Shown here: positions 12,898-25,100 of the stretch, piece after piece
Layout of the letters: the number at the start of each line of letters is the position of its first letter
How positions within the stretch are numbered: the stretch's first letter is position 1
DNA from: Cryptomeria japonica
Lineage: Eukaryota > Streptophyta > Pinopsida > Cupressales > Cupressaceae
Direction of reading: 5' to 3'
DNA length: 60,000 nucleotides
Assembly: GCF_030272615.1 (NCBI RefSeq)
Contig: NC_081415.1
Coordinates: 623,783,740 to 623,843,739, forward strand
Notes under the pieces: model-generated
Told to the model about the DNA's origin: nothing
Seen by the model: only the letters and a program-made list of their open reading frames with translations
Databases searched by the model: none
Made by a program: the position numbers and the translations under genes

Positions 12898-12902
12898 ATA
12901 AT
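12898..12902. repeat. Target site duplication ATAAT, left copy
   Basis: ATAAT lies immediately before the TGTAGC start of the first LTR. The identical pentamer lies at 27408-27412 after the last LTR. A 5-bp duplication is normal for LTR retrotransposon integration. Confidence 0.85.
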
Positions 12903-14167
12903 TGTAGCATCCTAAAATTGCGACACTTCCAATTTCGACTGCATTTGGGTCTTCACAATGGCGATGCAACACGGAACTTGAATGGAGACCCCGAAACTTG
13001 TTCATGACATCAAAAACTGCATTTTTAAGCACCCTGGCCTGATCCCTCCTTGCACCCTATTGTCCCGGGAGGTGGGACCATGGCGCCCAGTGCCTTGGTC
13101 CTTCAGGAATAGGGCGCCCAGCGCCCTGGTCCCCCAGGACCATGGCGCCCAGCGCCCTGGTCCCTGGCCCTATTTTGGGCCCGGTCTCTTATGGGGCTTC
13201 GGGTCTTTAAGTTTGCAAATTGGAAAATATTGTTTCCTGGTCAGCCTAAGGTCAGGAAAATCAATCTATCAGCCCTAATTGACAAGTATATAAACTACAT
13301 TTCCTCTCCCATTTGAGGAGGTCAAAAAAGGAAAAAAACATATGCGAGCAAGACGCGGAAGCAACTTTCAAACATTCAAGCATTCAAGCATTCCTTCAAG
13401 CAATTGAGCATTCTAAGTCTCCATTCAAGGCTAAGTGTTGCATTCAAGACAAGGATTCAACCATTGAAGAGGAGATCACATACAACATACAACACACTAC
13501 ATACATTACACCTTCGCATGTAAGAATACAAACATTCTTACAACAAGGTATCAGTACTTGTTTACATTACAAACATTTACATTTACAACATTCTCATTTC
13601 TTGGTTAATTCCAAAACCGGGGTTTGACCTAAAGGCAAACCCCTCATCCCTAACCCCCCAATCGTCCTCTCTTTTCTGTGTGTAGATTGTAGGTACGTGG
13701 CTGTAACTGAAGATCTGGAATCCTTGTGCAGAGACGAACAGATCCCCCTTCTTTTCGCAGATTTTTCGGAGGACCCTGTGCACGCCGGGCGCCATTGTCC
13801 CGTCAACTTTCGCTCAAATTTGCAGAACAGCACCGTCTCAACATTTTACTGCTAATTCTAGGTCCACAGCTTCATCCCATATCCCTATCTCTGTTTATAA
13901 GCGAATCTTTCCTACTTTACATGCATTCCTAGTTCAATCTTTCTATCTACATTCTTTACAAAAGAGGGTATCCTTGATGTCACAACCCTTGAAACTCATA
14001 TAGAATCCAATCTTGCATTGTGTGGGATTGGATCTTGTGGGTTTCAACCCCTCTTTTGAATGTAAAGTCTCCCCTAAGTGAAAACCATCAACCCTAGTGA
14101 TTCTCCCTTCTCTCTCCTTGGAGTTGGGGAGGGGAGAACGACTAGGGTTTGATTTTTCCACTTTACA
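12903..14167 (+). repeat. LTR 1 (5' LTR of copy A)
   Basis: It begins TGTAGCATCC and ends CTTTACA. It contains three units of a 31-bp GC-rich minisatellite (about 13077-13169), a TATATAAA box at 13287-13294, and a GGACC-hairpin motif near 13771. It is 1,265 bp, the same length as LTR 3, with scattered substitutions (about 8 in the first 83 bases by eye). Confidence 0.88.
13287..13294 (+). promoter_or_regulatory. TATA box in LTR
   Basis: TATATAAA lies after the minisatellite and ahead of the R-U5-like part of the LTR. It is conserved at the same relative place in the other LTRs of this family (19977, 26527, 31162 and about 37711). It is the likely start signal for element transcription. Confidence 0.65.
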
Positions 14168-14170
14168 TTT

Positions 14171-14186
14171 TGGTGAACCCGACGTG
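14171..14186 (+). other. Primer binding site, copy A
   Basis: TGGTGAACCCGACGTG begins three bases after LTR 1. It starts with TGG, as expected for pairing with a tRNA CCA end. Equivalent sites are at 20861 and 32048. I did not assign the tRNA. Confidence 0.65.
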
Positions 14187-14338
14187 AACATCCTCATTCT
14201 AATTATTCATGGTTAGATCTGAAAATTTTGCCTTCCTAAATTTCCATGTTTGATCTTTTGCAAATTTTAGAGGTTGATTGCATAAAAACCCTAAAATTTT
14301 CTTTTTAGTAATTAAACTTGTGAAATGTTTAATTGTTA

Positions 14339-15064
14339 ATGCTTGTTTCAGATCTACCCTTCTATTGCAAATTGTCAATTCATATTTGTGGTTTAATTCT
14401 GAAAATTAAGTGGTTAAATGTCAAAGCCCTAATTTTTAAGACCTTCTTGATTCAACCTTTGACTGATAATTTCACTAATCAAAACACCTCCAAATTGGCT
14501 GTAACTTTGGATTCTGCAATAAAATCACAATATCTTTCATCCCTGAAAATTTGGAAAAAAGTTGCGAGGACTGTGTGCACCCCGAGCGCCATCGTCCCCG
14601 ACATTTTTTCCGAAATTTCGGGAGCTAGATCTTACTATATTTTTCTGCTAAAATCCAGATTTTTGGCTGATTTTATCAATTTTAACATCTTCAAAATTAA
14701 AGTCAAAGTTGGTCTAGTGATTGCTCGGATAAAGGCTTATAATCATTCAAAAATTGTTGAAATTGAAATTTGTGTCAAAATTGTGTTTCTTACTGTCCTA
14801 AATCTGAAAAGTGTGTTAGCATTCATTCGAAATTTCAGTACTTTATTCAAATCTTTACAATTTGTGACTTTTGAAATTAAGTGTTTAATTGCAACAACTC
14901 TGATTTCTGCTTTCAAATTCAAATTTTGCATGAAATCGAGTCAACTTTTAAATTTCAAAACCTGCATTGCTTTCAGCATTCCCTCTAAAATCATAAAATT
15001 CAAAATTTCAGTTTCCCTCTCTTTTTCAAAATTCAAATTTTGCATTTTTCAACAATCTTGGTAG
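14339..15064 (+). CDS. Leader ORF upstream of gag, copy A
   Basis: About 241 codons are open from the ATG at 14339. The product is rich in Phe, Ile, Lys and Ser and has no domain I recognise. The same frame is open at the same length in all three copies of the family in this window (also 21029 and 32223), although the gag genes of all three are broken. Ogre-type Gypsy elements are known for an extra ORF ahead of gag, and this sits in that position. It contains one copy of the GGACC-hairpin motif (about 14568-14600). Low complexity leaves open that the openness is a by-product of AT-rich composition. Confidence 0.5.
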   Translation: MLVSDLPFYCKLSIHICGLILKIKWLNVKALIFKTFLIQPLTDNFTNQNTSKLAVTLDSAIKSQYLSSLKIWKKVARTVCTPSAIVPDIFSEISGARSYYIFLLKSRFLADFINFNIFKIKVKVGLVIARIKAYNHSKIVEIEICVKIVFLTVLNLKSVLAFIRNFSTLFKSLQFVTFEIKCLIATTLISAFKFKFCMKSSQLLNFKTCIAFSIPSKIIKFKISVSLSFSKFKFCIFQQSW

Positions 15065-15434
15065 GGTTCAATTTTGAGATTGCAACTTTAATTTGGCCTA
15101 TCTACAGATCGTAAAATCACTCAATTTTTTTAGATTAGCTTTAAAATCATCATAACTTTCATCCTTGAAAATTTCGAAAAAATTTGCGAGGACCGTGTGC
15201 ACTCCGTTCGCCACGGTCCCGGACATTTTTTCCGAAATTTCGGGAGATTGTCTTGATTGCATTTAACAGATTAAATCTAGGAGATTGGCTGATTTTATTG
15301 AAATTTGCTACCTCTAAAATTCAAAATCTTCTCTCTCTCTCTTTAGTGCATGAGTTTTACAATAATAAGTCCTACTTACACTATTCCCGTTAGACGAAGC
15401 CTTAGAATTAAGTCTTTCCAAGGTGTAATTACCG

Positions 15435-18400
15435 ATGGAACCTAATTTGAATGGCCTTTTTAACGAGGACATGGGTAATTCCTCTAGTCCTCTTAATGAT
15501 GAAGAAGCTCTCCATGAGGTTTCTGTAGAACAACTTTCAAAATTAGATAACCAATTTGATGATTTTCGACAATGGATGTCTCAAGAATACCCCGATAGTC
15601 AAGCTCTTTCATTAATTGAGGGTCTAAAACGTATGGTTCAAAGTGATAAGAATGGAATTGATATTTTGCGTGGTATTGCACACATTGTGGATTCGAATGT
15701 GATGCCTATGAAGAGTTGTGCTGAAACTTTGGGTTATACACAACCTCCTACTCAAGTTAATCATTCTATTCCTTTGACAGCTTCTATTGCTAGTATACCT
15801 ACTTTTACATCAAACATAATGACTACTTCAATACAAGACATTCCTCCTATGATCACCAGTCATGGGGGCAATCCCTCTTCTTCAATTAACCCTCTTCCTT
15901 CATTCAATCCAACTTCTTCATTCATTCCTTCAATGAGTGTTCCTCTTATATCTCCACAAATGAACATGACGCAAGGGGACAATTCATTTAACCCTTCCAT
16001 TCCTCCTTGTAGTGTTCCTCCTTTCTAATCATCTCCTATGACTAACTATCATAGTGTCCCGCCACCTTACTCTCTACCTTCTTTCAATAACATAACACCT
16101 CCATCACAATCTAACACATCTAATATGAACTCTTCGACTGAAGCGACCATTAACAATCTTGCACAAACTATCTCTTCTTTACAGCAACAAATTGCCTCTA
16201 TGAATCAATCTAAGTTTAGTGTGCCCACATTTGATGTTGCGAGCCCACTTTCTCTTGACATTGTTCGAGCTATCCCCCCTAAACATGTTGAAATTCCACA
16301 TTTGGAGCTTTATAATGCTAAGGGTGATCCTCTAACACATGTTAAGACCTTTCAAACAATATGTACTGATTTTGCTTATGACCAAAGGTTGCTTGCAAAA
16401 CTGTTTACTAGAACATTAAGAGATAAAGCTCTACAATGGTATTGCTCGTTGCCTTCTTATTCTATTACTTCTTTCGAACAACTTGCAAATGCTTTTATTC
16501 AACAATTTCAAAACAATATAAGTCCTAAAGTTACTTTGAGTGATTTAATGCATTGTAAACAAGGTGTTAAAGAAAAAGTGACTGATTTCATTGGTAGATA
16601 TAAGCATTTGTATGCTCAAATTTCTTTTCTAGTACATGACAATGATATTCAAAGAATCTTTATTTCTAATTTACAAAAAGATATTAGAGAAAAACTCCTA
16701 TTTTCTGAGTTTACTTCTTTACAACAGTTGTGCGCAACTCTTCACAATTATCAACTGACTGTGAGTCAAATGGAACAAGCAAATCCTATGGCTCCGAGTG
16801 ATAAGGGTGATAGTAGTCAACAACCATTTGGGAAGTTTAAACCGAACAGAGACTCCATTAAATTCAATGAACACATCATCAACAACAATGTGAATGCGGC
16901 ATCAGGTGTGCCTCCTATTTCTAAGTTTTTCAGGAAAGAAATAAAGTTTACTCCTTTGAATGAATCATTGCATAGTATTATGAATAAGTTATTGGAACAA
17001 AATGTGCTTACTCTTCCTCCTATAAGGCAAATAGATCCTGCAAAGATTAATTCACCCTATTTTGATAACAAATCTTTTTGTCAATTTCATCGTCATCCTG
17101 GGCATGATACTGAAAAATGTTTTTCTTTAAAGGGTAAAATTCAAGATTTGATTGATAATAATACTATCTCTATTTCTAGAGTGAATGATAAAGGCAACAC
17201 ATCTGTAGCTCCTCCTAACCAAAATCTTTAGATTTTTACTGATCCATTGCCTTCTCACACCTCTAATGCGATTGATACTACTGATTCCTCTGTCTCACCT
17301 GATGATCTTGTGTCTATGACTCCGAATGTGATTAACTTTGTAGAGCAGCAGAAAATCCCTTAAGAACCTTCCATCACCTTTGATTCTAGTGAAACTATCA
17401 GGGCACTTGATGGTCCTTTATATATAGTTGTAAAAGTCAAGAATACACCTTGCCGTGGAGTGCTTATTGATCCTTCTTGTATGGTTAATGTCATTACTGA
17501 AGAATTTCTTTTTACTTTGCAATTGAATCAAGTGATCTATGATGAAACAAATGTGGTTGTGAAACTATTTGATGCATTTTCTTCTCCTGCAATTGGTTCT
17601 ATTACATTACCTATTGAGGTCCATAACAAATCCCTTGATGTGGACTTTGCTATTATTCCATCATCCGAACAATTTCGTGTGAAGCTAGGCTATCCTTGGC
17701 TATCTTCCATGAAAGCTATTGCTTCTCCTATTCACAAGTGTTTGAAATTTCCCCATAATGGTGAAGTTGTTACTGTCAATCATAGTCTCTTTAAACCAGC
17801 TGAAAGAACTCCTAGCGTTCCTATTGATTACTTTTGGCCTAAACAATTCCAATTTCTTCCTCTGTGAAGTGATCATCTTTTTAAATCTTATCAAAAGTGG
17901 AAGAAAGATATGTTCCTATCTCTAAGTGAACCTAGAACACCCAAACTTGACATTCCTATCATTCTTGAGAAGAAAGTTCTTCCTTTGAAAGATAAAACTA
18001 ATGTCTTTCCTCAAGAAGATTACCAACCCATCCCTATGGATGTGACTATGCCTATGACTAATAAACTTCCTAAAAGTAGACCTATCCCTCCTCATCATGA
18101 TGGACTTGGTCTCCTTCCTAAACCAAATATTCCTCCCTTATATGGAGCAGTTCCTCCTCCTTCCTCTTATGGAGAGAATTCAACCTTCCTCTTCTCCTAT
18201 TATTCAACCTAAGAGACCACAACCTAAACACCCAAGTGATAAGGATGAGAACATTCCTCCTCCTCAATCTTCGCAACTTCCTACTAAGACTAGACGAAAT
18301 CATTCTGCACGTGAATGCCGATGAAAGCGTCGTCTTAGAGCTCAGGCAGCTGCTTCTCAAACTTTGCAATCCCCAAAAACACCTTCAACTAATATTATTC

Positions 18401-18789
18401 CATTTTCTCCTCAGCCGACGATTAAGACGAAATCTCCTAAACATAAGATGCATGATGGTCTTGATCCTGTGCAAGTTAAAGATCCTATTTTTATAAATCT
18501 TGATGATGATATAGATGAAAATGTTATTCATGATGAAAATGTTACTCCTGTTCATTCTGATAGTGAATATGAACATGTTGATGTTGATAACCATTTATCT
18601 AACGAATTTTCTAAAGCACTTATCCTAGCTCCTAGAAAAGAACACCATGGCTTGGGGTATGAACATAGCCCTTGTTTGGATCTTGTGATAGCTCCATCTA
18701 CTGTGTTGGATGTTCCTCCTCTAGCGTGTTTCCTACCTTCCTGAAATATTGATCAACAAGATCGGGGGGTAGATGACGTGCTAGACTAG
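15435..18789 (+). pseudogene. gag-protease remnant, copy A
   Basis: The start ATG at 15435 gives MEPNLNGLFNED. An N-terminal Pro/Ser/Thr-rich region comes first. Next is a retrotransposon Gag domain (about 16290-16640, with KTFQTICTDF and LQWYCSLPSY), then a C-x2-H-x4-H-x4-C knuckle near 17080-17120. A protease-like fold follows from about 17430 with LIDPSCMVN where a DTG or DSG is expected, then a proline-rich tail. Breaks are stops at 16026 and 17229, another near 17360, one near 17865, and a frameshift near 18180. The other copies show sense codons at these points. Gag would form the particle. No polymerase follows, so the element could only have moved in trans. Confidence 0.85.
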
Positions 18790-19515
18790 TTCATTAGCAT
18801 AGCAGACTCTCTCCTCCTCTCTTTTGTTACTTCTTCTATGTGTTATTCTCATTCTTCTATTTGTTGTCCTTAGTGTTGTCTACTTGAGGACGATGCAAAA
18901 CATTGAGATCTCTTTTGGTCCCTCTCATGTTGACTCAAAAGACACATGTGTTCCCTTCTTCTAGGTGACCTTCCTTGATTGGGGAATGAATAACAATTAT
19001 GCATACATACATATGATATACATGAATTATCATATAGCATACTGACCCCGAGGAAAGCGAAGTCACCTTGTGCTTTGTGTTTTGTGTCTATTATCCTTGG
19101 GCTTATCTCACACTTGGGGGCTAAATCCTTATGATAACGTGCTCCTTTCTCATTTTTTATATGTATCACTACCTTAAAGCAATCACCCCCAGTGAGGCGT
19201 GTGCGATCGCTTTAACATAGGGGGGCATACACCCTACTCATATCTCTTCAAGATACTTGAAAATTTCTTGACAAATTTAGCTTTGCCTTGAAATTTTTTG
19301 ATATCTTTCTTGCATGACTCATAGTGAGGGAACCTTACTACTGACAGTCATAGTTCTCCCTCGTGATCTTCCCTTTTACTTTGTCAATCAAAGTCGTAAG
19401 ATCCTTAGTCCATTGGGGGGCTTGGTGTATCTTGCCTCCTTGACGTGGTGAAATTTTTTCATTGTTGTTTCCTTGTACTTTACCGGAAGTATGAGCATAC
19501 GCTTATACTCCCGCT
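18790..19515 (+). other. 3' untranslated region, copy A
   Basis: This is non-coding and nearly identical to 25403-26126 and 36588-37310. It includes CTTGAGGACGATGC, a string common after the coding region of plant Gypsy elements of this type. It ends at the polypurine tract. Confidence 0.7.
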
Positions 19516-19530
19516 AAAGTGGGGGCTAAA
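19516..19530 (+). other. Polypurine tract, copy A
   Basis: AAAGTGGGGGCTAAA directly precedes the middle LTR. Equivalent tracts are at 26127-26142 and 37311-37326. It is the expected primer site for plus-strand synthesis. Confidence 0.65.
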
Positions 19531-20857
19531 TGTAGCGTCATAAAATTGTGACACTTGCAATTTTGACTGCATTTGGGTCTTCACGATGGCGATGCAACAC
19601 GGAACCTGAATGGAGACCCCAAAACTTGTTCATGACATCGAAAATTGCATTTTTCGGCACCCTGGCCTGATCCCTCCTTGCACCCTGCTGTCCCGGGAGG
19701 TGGGACCATGGCGCCCAGTGCCCTAGTCCTTCAAGACTAGGGCGCCCAGTACCCTAGTCCCCCAGGACCATGGTGCCCAGTGCCCTGGTCCACCAGGACC
19801 ATGGCGCCTAGCACCTTGGTCCCCTAGGACCATGGCGCCCAGCGCGTTGGTCCCTGGCCCTATTTTGGGCCCAGTCTCTTATAAGGCTTCGGGTCTTTAA
19901 GTTTGCAAATTGGAAAATATTGTTTCCTAGTCGGCCTAAGGTCGGGAAAATCAGTCTATCAGCCCTAATTGACAAGTATATAAACTACATTTCCTCTCCC
20001 ATTTGAGGAGGTCGAAAAAGGAAAAAAACATATGCAAGCAAGACGCGGAAGCGACATTCAAACATTCAAGCATTCAAGCATTCCTTCAAGCAATTGAGCA
20101 TTCTAAGTCTCCATTCAAGGCTAAGTGTTGCATTCAAGACAAGGATTCAACCATTGAAGAGGAGATCACATACAACATACAACACACTACATACATTACA
20201 CCTTCGCATGTAAGAATACAAACATTCTTACAACAAGGTATCAGTACTTGTTTACATTACAAACGTTTACATTTACAACATTCTCATTTCTTGGTTAATT
20301 CCAAAACCGGGGTTTGACCTAAAGGAAAACCCCTCATCCCTAACCCCCCAATCGTCCTCTCTTTTCTGTGTGTAGGTTGTAGGTACGCGGCTGTAACTGA
20401 AGATCTGGAATCCTTGTGCAGAGACGAACAGATCCCCCTTCGTTTCGCGGATTTTTCGGAGGACCGTGTGCATGCCGGGCACCATCGTCCCGTCAACTTT
20501 CGCTCAAATTTGCAGAAAAACACCATCTCGACATTTTACTGCTAATTTCAGGTCCACAGCTTCATCCCATATCCCTATCTCTGTTTATAAGCAAATCTTT
20601 CCTACTTTACATGCATTCCTAGTTCAATCTTTCTATCTACATTCTTTACAAAAGAGGGTATCCTTGATATCACAACCCTTGAAACTCATATAGAATCCAA
20701 TCTTGCATTGTGTGGGATTGGATCTTGTGGGTTTCAACCCCTCTTTTGAATGTAAAGTCTCCCCTAAGTGAAAACTATCAACCCTAGTGATTCTCCCTTC
20801 TCTCTCCTTGGAGTTGGGGAGGGGAGAACGACTAGGGTTTGATTTTTCTACTTTACA
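19531..20857 (+). repeat. LTR 2 (shared middle LTR)
   Basis: It runs TGTAGCGTCA to CTTTACA, 1,327 bp. It is longer than LTRs 1 and 3 because the 31-bp minisatellite (about 19704-19853) has five units instead of three. Its first 83 bases differ from LTR 3 at about three positions and from LTR 1 at more, so its 5' part resembles a 3' LTR. A polypurine tract lies upstream and a primer site downstream, so it is in use by both internal regions. Confidence 0.88.
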
Positions 20858-20860
20858 TTT

Positions 20861-20876
20861 TGGTGAACCCAACATG
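20861..20876 (+). other. Primer binding site, copy B
   Basis: TGGTGAACCCAACATG follows LTR 2 by three bases, with two changes from the copy A site. Confidence 0.6.
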
Positions 20877-21028
20877 AACATTCTCATTCTGATTATTCAT
20901 GGTTAGATCTAAAAATTTTGCCTTCCTAAATTTCCATGTTTGATCTTTTGCAAATTTTAGAGGTTGATTGCATAAAAACCCTAAAATTTTCTTTTTAGTA
21001 ATTAAACTTGTGAAATGTTTAATTGTTA

Positions 21029-21754
21029 ATGCTTGTTTCAGATCTACCCTTCTATTGCAAATTGTCAATTCATATTTGTGCTTTAATTTTGAAAATTAAG
21101 TGGTTAAATGTCAAAACCCTAATTTTTAAGACCTTCTTGATTCAACCTTTGACTGATAATTTCACTAATCAAAACACCTCCAAATCGGCTGTAACTTTGG
21201 ATTCTGCAATAAAATCACAATATCTTTCATCCCTGAAAATTTGGAAAAAAGTTGCAAGTACTGTGTGCACCCCAAGCACCATCGCCCCCGACATTTTTTT
21301 TGAAATTTTGGGAGCTAGATCTTACTGTATTTTTCTGCTAAAATCCAGAATTTTGGCTGATTTTATCAATTTTAACATCTTCAAAATTAAAGTCAAAGTT
21401 GGTCTAGTGATTGCTCGGATAAAGGCTTATAATCATTCAAAAATTGTTGAAATTGAAATTTGTGTCAAAATTGTGTTTCTTACTGTCCTAAATCTGAAAA
21501 GTGTGTTAGCATTCATTCGAAATTTCAGTACTTTATTCAAATATTTACAATTTGTGACTTTTGAAATTAAGTGTTTAATTGCAACAACTCTGATTTCCGC
21601 TTTCAAATTCGAACTTTGCATGAAATCGAGTCAACTTTTAAATTTCAAAACCTGCATTGCTTTCAGCATTCCCTCTAAAATCGTAAAATTCAAAATTTCA
21701 GTTTCCCTCTCTTTTTCAAAATTCAAATTTTGCATTTTTCAACAATCTTGGTAG
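21029..21754 (+). CDS. Leader ORF upstream of gag, copy B
   Basis: This is the same length and frame as the leader ORF of copy A, with a handful of amino-acid differences and no stop or indel. The gag that follows carries three indels and a stop. See the copy A entry for the reasoning. It is a hypothetical protein with no recognised domain. Confidence 0.5.
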   Translation: MLVSDLPFYCKLSIHICALILKIKWLNVKTLIFKTFLIQPLTDNFTNQNTSKSAVTLDSAIKSQYLSSLKIWKKVASTVCTPSTIAPDIFFEILGARSYCIFLLKSRILADFINFNIFKIKVKVGLVIARIKAYNHSKIVEIEICVKIVFLTVLNLKSVLAFIRNFSTLFKYLQFVTFEIKCLIATTLISAFKFELCMKSSQLLNFKTCIAFSIPSKIVKFKISVSLSFSKFKFCIFQQSW

Positions 21755-22122
21755 GGTTCAATTTTGAGATTGCAACTTTAATTTGGCCTATCTACAGATC
21801 GTAAAATCACTCAATTTTTTTAGATTAGCTTTAAAATCATCATAACTTTCATGCTTGAAAATTTTGAAAAAATTTGCGAGGACCGTGTGCACTCCGTTCG
21901 CCATGGTCCTAGACATTTTTTCCGAAATTTCGGGAGATTGTCCTGATTGCATTTAACAGCTTAAATCTAGGAGATTGGCTGATTTTATTGAAATTTGCTA
22001 CCTCTAAAATTCAAAATCTTCTCTCTCTCTTTAGTGCATGAGTTTTACAACAATAAGTCCTACTTACACTATTCCCGTTAGACAAAGCCTTAGAATTAAG
22101 TCTTTCCAAGGTGTAATTACCA

Positions 22123-25100
22123 ATGGAACCTAATTTGAATGGCCTTTTTAACGAGGACATGGGTAATTCCTCTAGTCCTCTTAATGATGAAGAAGCTCTC
22201 CATGAGGTTTCTGTAGAACAACTTTCAAAATTGGATAACCAATTTGATGATTTTCGACAATGGATGTCTCAAGAATACCCCGATAGTCAAGCTCTTTCAT
22301 TAATTGAGGGTCTAAAATGTATGGTTCAAAGTGATAATAATGGAATTGATATTTTGTGTGGTATTGCACACATTGTGGATTCGAATGTGATGCCTATGAA
22401 GAGTTGTGCTAAAACTTTGGGTTATACACAACCTCGTACTCAAGTTAATCATTCTATTCCTTTGACAACTTCTATTGCTAGTATACCTACTTTTACATCA
22501 AACATAATGACTACTTCAATACAAGACATTCCTCCTATGATCACCAGTCATGGGGGCAATCCCTCTTCTTCAATTAACCCTCTTCCTTCATTCAATCCAA
22601 CTTCTTCATTCATTCCCTCAATGAGTGTTCCTCTTATATCTCCACAAATGAACATGACGCAAGGAAGCAATTCATTTAACCCTTCCATTCCTCCTTGTAG
22701 TGTTCCTCCTTTCCAATCATCTCCTATGACTAACTATCATAGTGTCCCACCACCTTACTCTCTACCTTCTTTCAATAACATAACACCTCCATCAGAATCT
22801 AACACGTCTAATATGAACTCTTCGACTGAAGCGACCATTAACAATCTTGCACAAACTGTCTCTTCTTTACAGCAACAAATTGCCTCTATGAATCAATCTA
22901 AGTTTAGTGTGCCCAATTTCTCTTGACATTGTTCGAGCTATCCCCCCTAAACATGTTGAAATTCTGCATTTGGAGCTTTATAATGGTAAGGGTGATCCTC
23001 TAAGACATGTTAAGACCTTTCAAACAATATGTACTGATTTTGCTTATGACCAAAGGTTGCTTGCAAAACTATTTACTAGAACATTAAGAGATAAAGCCCT
23101 ACAATGGTATTGCTCGTTGCCTTCTTATTCTATTACTTCTTTCGAACAACTTGCAAATGCTTTTATTCAACAATTTCAAAACAATATAAGTCCTCAAGTT
23201 ACTTTGATTGATTTAATGCATTGTAAACAAGGTGTTAAAGAAAAAGTGACTGATTTCATTGGTAGATATAAGCATTTGTATGCTCAAATTTCTTTTCCAG
23301 TACCTGACAATGATATTCAAAGAATCTTTATTTCTAATTTACAAAAAGATATTAGAGAAAAACTCCTGTTTTCTGAGTCAAATGGAACAAGCAAATCCTA
23401 TGGCTCCGAGTGATAAGGGTGATAGTAGTCAACAACCATTTGGGAAGTTTAAACCGAACAGAGAGTCCATTAAATTCAATGAACACATCATCAACAACAA
23501 TGTGAATGCGGCATCAGGTGTGCCTCCTATTTCTAAGTTTTTTCAGGAAAGAAAGAAAGTTTACTCCTTTGAATGAATCATTGCATAGTATTATGAATAA
23601 GTTATTGGAACAAAATGTGCTTACTCTTCCTCCTATAAGGCAAATAGATCCTGCAAAGATTAATTCACCCTATTTTGATAACAAATCTTTTTGTCAATTT
23701 CATCGTCATCCTGGGCATGATACTGAAAAATGTTTTGCTTTAAAGGGTAAAATTCAAGATTTGATTGATAATAATACTATCTCTGTTTCTGGAGTGAATG
23801 ATAAAGGCAACACATCTGTAGCTCCTCCTAACCAAAATCTTCAGATTTTTACTGATCCATTGCCTTCTCACACCTCTAATGCGATTGATACTACTGATTC
23901 CTCTGTCTCACCTGATGATCTTGTGTCTATGACTCCGAATGTGATTAACTTTGTAGAGCAGCATAAAATCCCTAAAGAACCTTCCATCACCTTTGATTCT
24001 AGTGAAACTATCAGGGCACCTGATGGTCCTTTATATATAGTTGCAAAAGTCAAGAATACACCTTGCCGTGGAGTGCTTATTGATCCTTCTTGTATGGTTA
24101 ATGTCATTACTGAAGAATTTCTTTTTACTTTGCAATTGAATGAAGTGATCTATGATGAAACAAATGTGGTTGTGAAACTATTTGATTCATTTTCTTCTCC
24201 TGCAATTGGTTCTATTACATTACCTATTGAGGTCCATAACAAATCCCTTGATGTGGACTTTGCTATTATTCCATCATCCGAACAATTTCGTGTGAAGCTA
24301 GGCTATCCTTGGCTATCTTCCATGAAAGCTATTGCTTCTCCTATTCACAAGTGTTTGAAATTTCCCCATAATGGTGAAGTTGTTACTATCAATAATAGTC
24401 TCTTTAAACCAGCTGAAAGGACTCCTAGCGTTCCTATTGATTACTTTTGGCCTAAACAATTCCAATCTCTTCCTCTGCAAAGTGATCATCTTTTTAAATC
24501 TTATCAAAAGTGGAAGAAAGATATGTTCCTATCTCTAAGTGAACCTAGAACACCCAAACTTGACATTCCTATCATTCTTGAGAAGGAAGTTCTTCCTTTG
24601 AAAGATAAAACTAATGTCTTTCCTCAAGAAGATTCCCAACCCATCCCTATGGATGTGACTATGCCTATGACTAATAAACTTCCTAAAAGTAGACCTATCC
24701 CTCCTCGTCATGATGGACTTGGTCTCCTTCCTAAACCGAATATTCCTCCCTGATATGGAGCAGTTCCTCCTCCTTCCTCTTATGGAGAGAATTCAACCTT
24801 CCTCTTCTCCTATTATTCAACCTAAGAGACCACAACCTAAACACCCAAGTGATAAGGATGAGAACATTCCTCCTCCTCAATCTTCACAACTTCCTACTAA
24901 GACTAGACGAAATCATTCTGCATGTGAACGCCGACGAAAGCATCGTCTTAGAGCTCAGGCAGCTGCTTCTCAAACTTTGCAATCCCCCAAAACACCTTCA
25001 ACTAATATTATTCCATTTTCTCCAAAGCCGAAGATTGAGACGAAATCTCCTAAACATAAGATGCATGATGGTCTTGATCCTGTGTGAGTTAAAGATCCTA

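Noticed and set aside
13313-13627. 104-residue ORF in LTR 1 (repeated at 20003)
   Set aside because: It lies within the LTR, is shortened or absent in other LTRs, and is rich in simple CATTCAAG repeats. It is probably non-coding.
18118-18594. Minus-strand ORFs opposite gag and the protease region (also 15493-15681, 24313-24507, 34060-34266)
   Set aside because: They are shadows of the plus-strand gag frame and occur at the same relative places in each copy.
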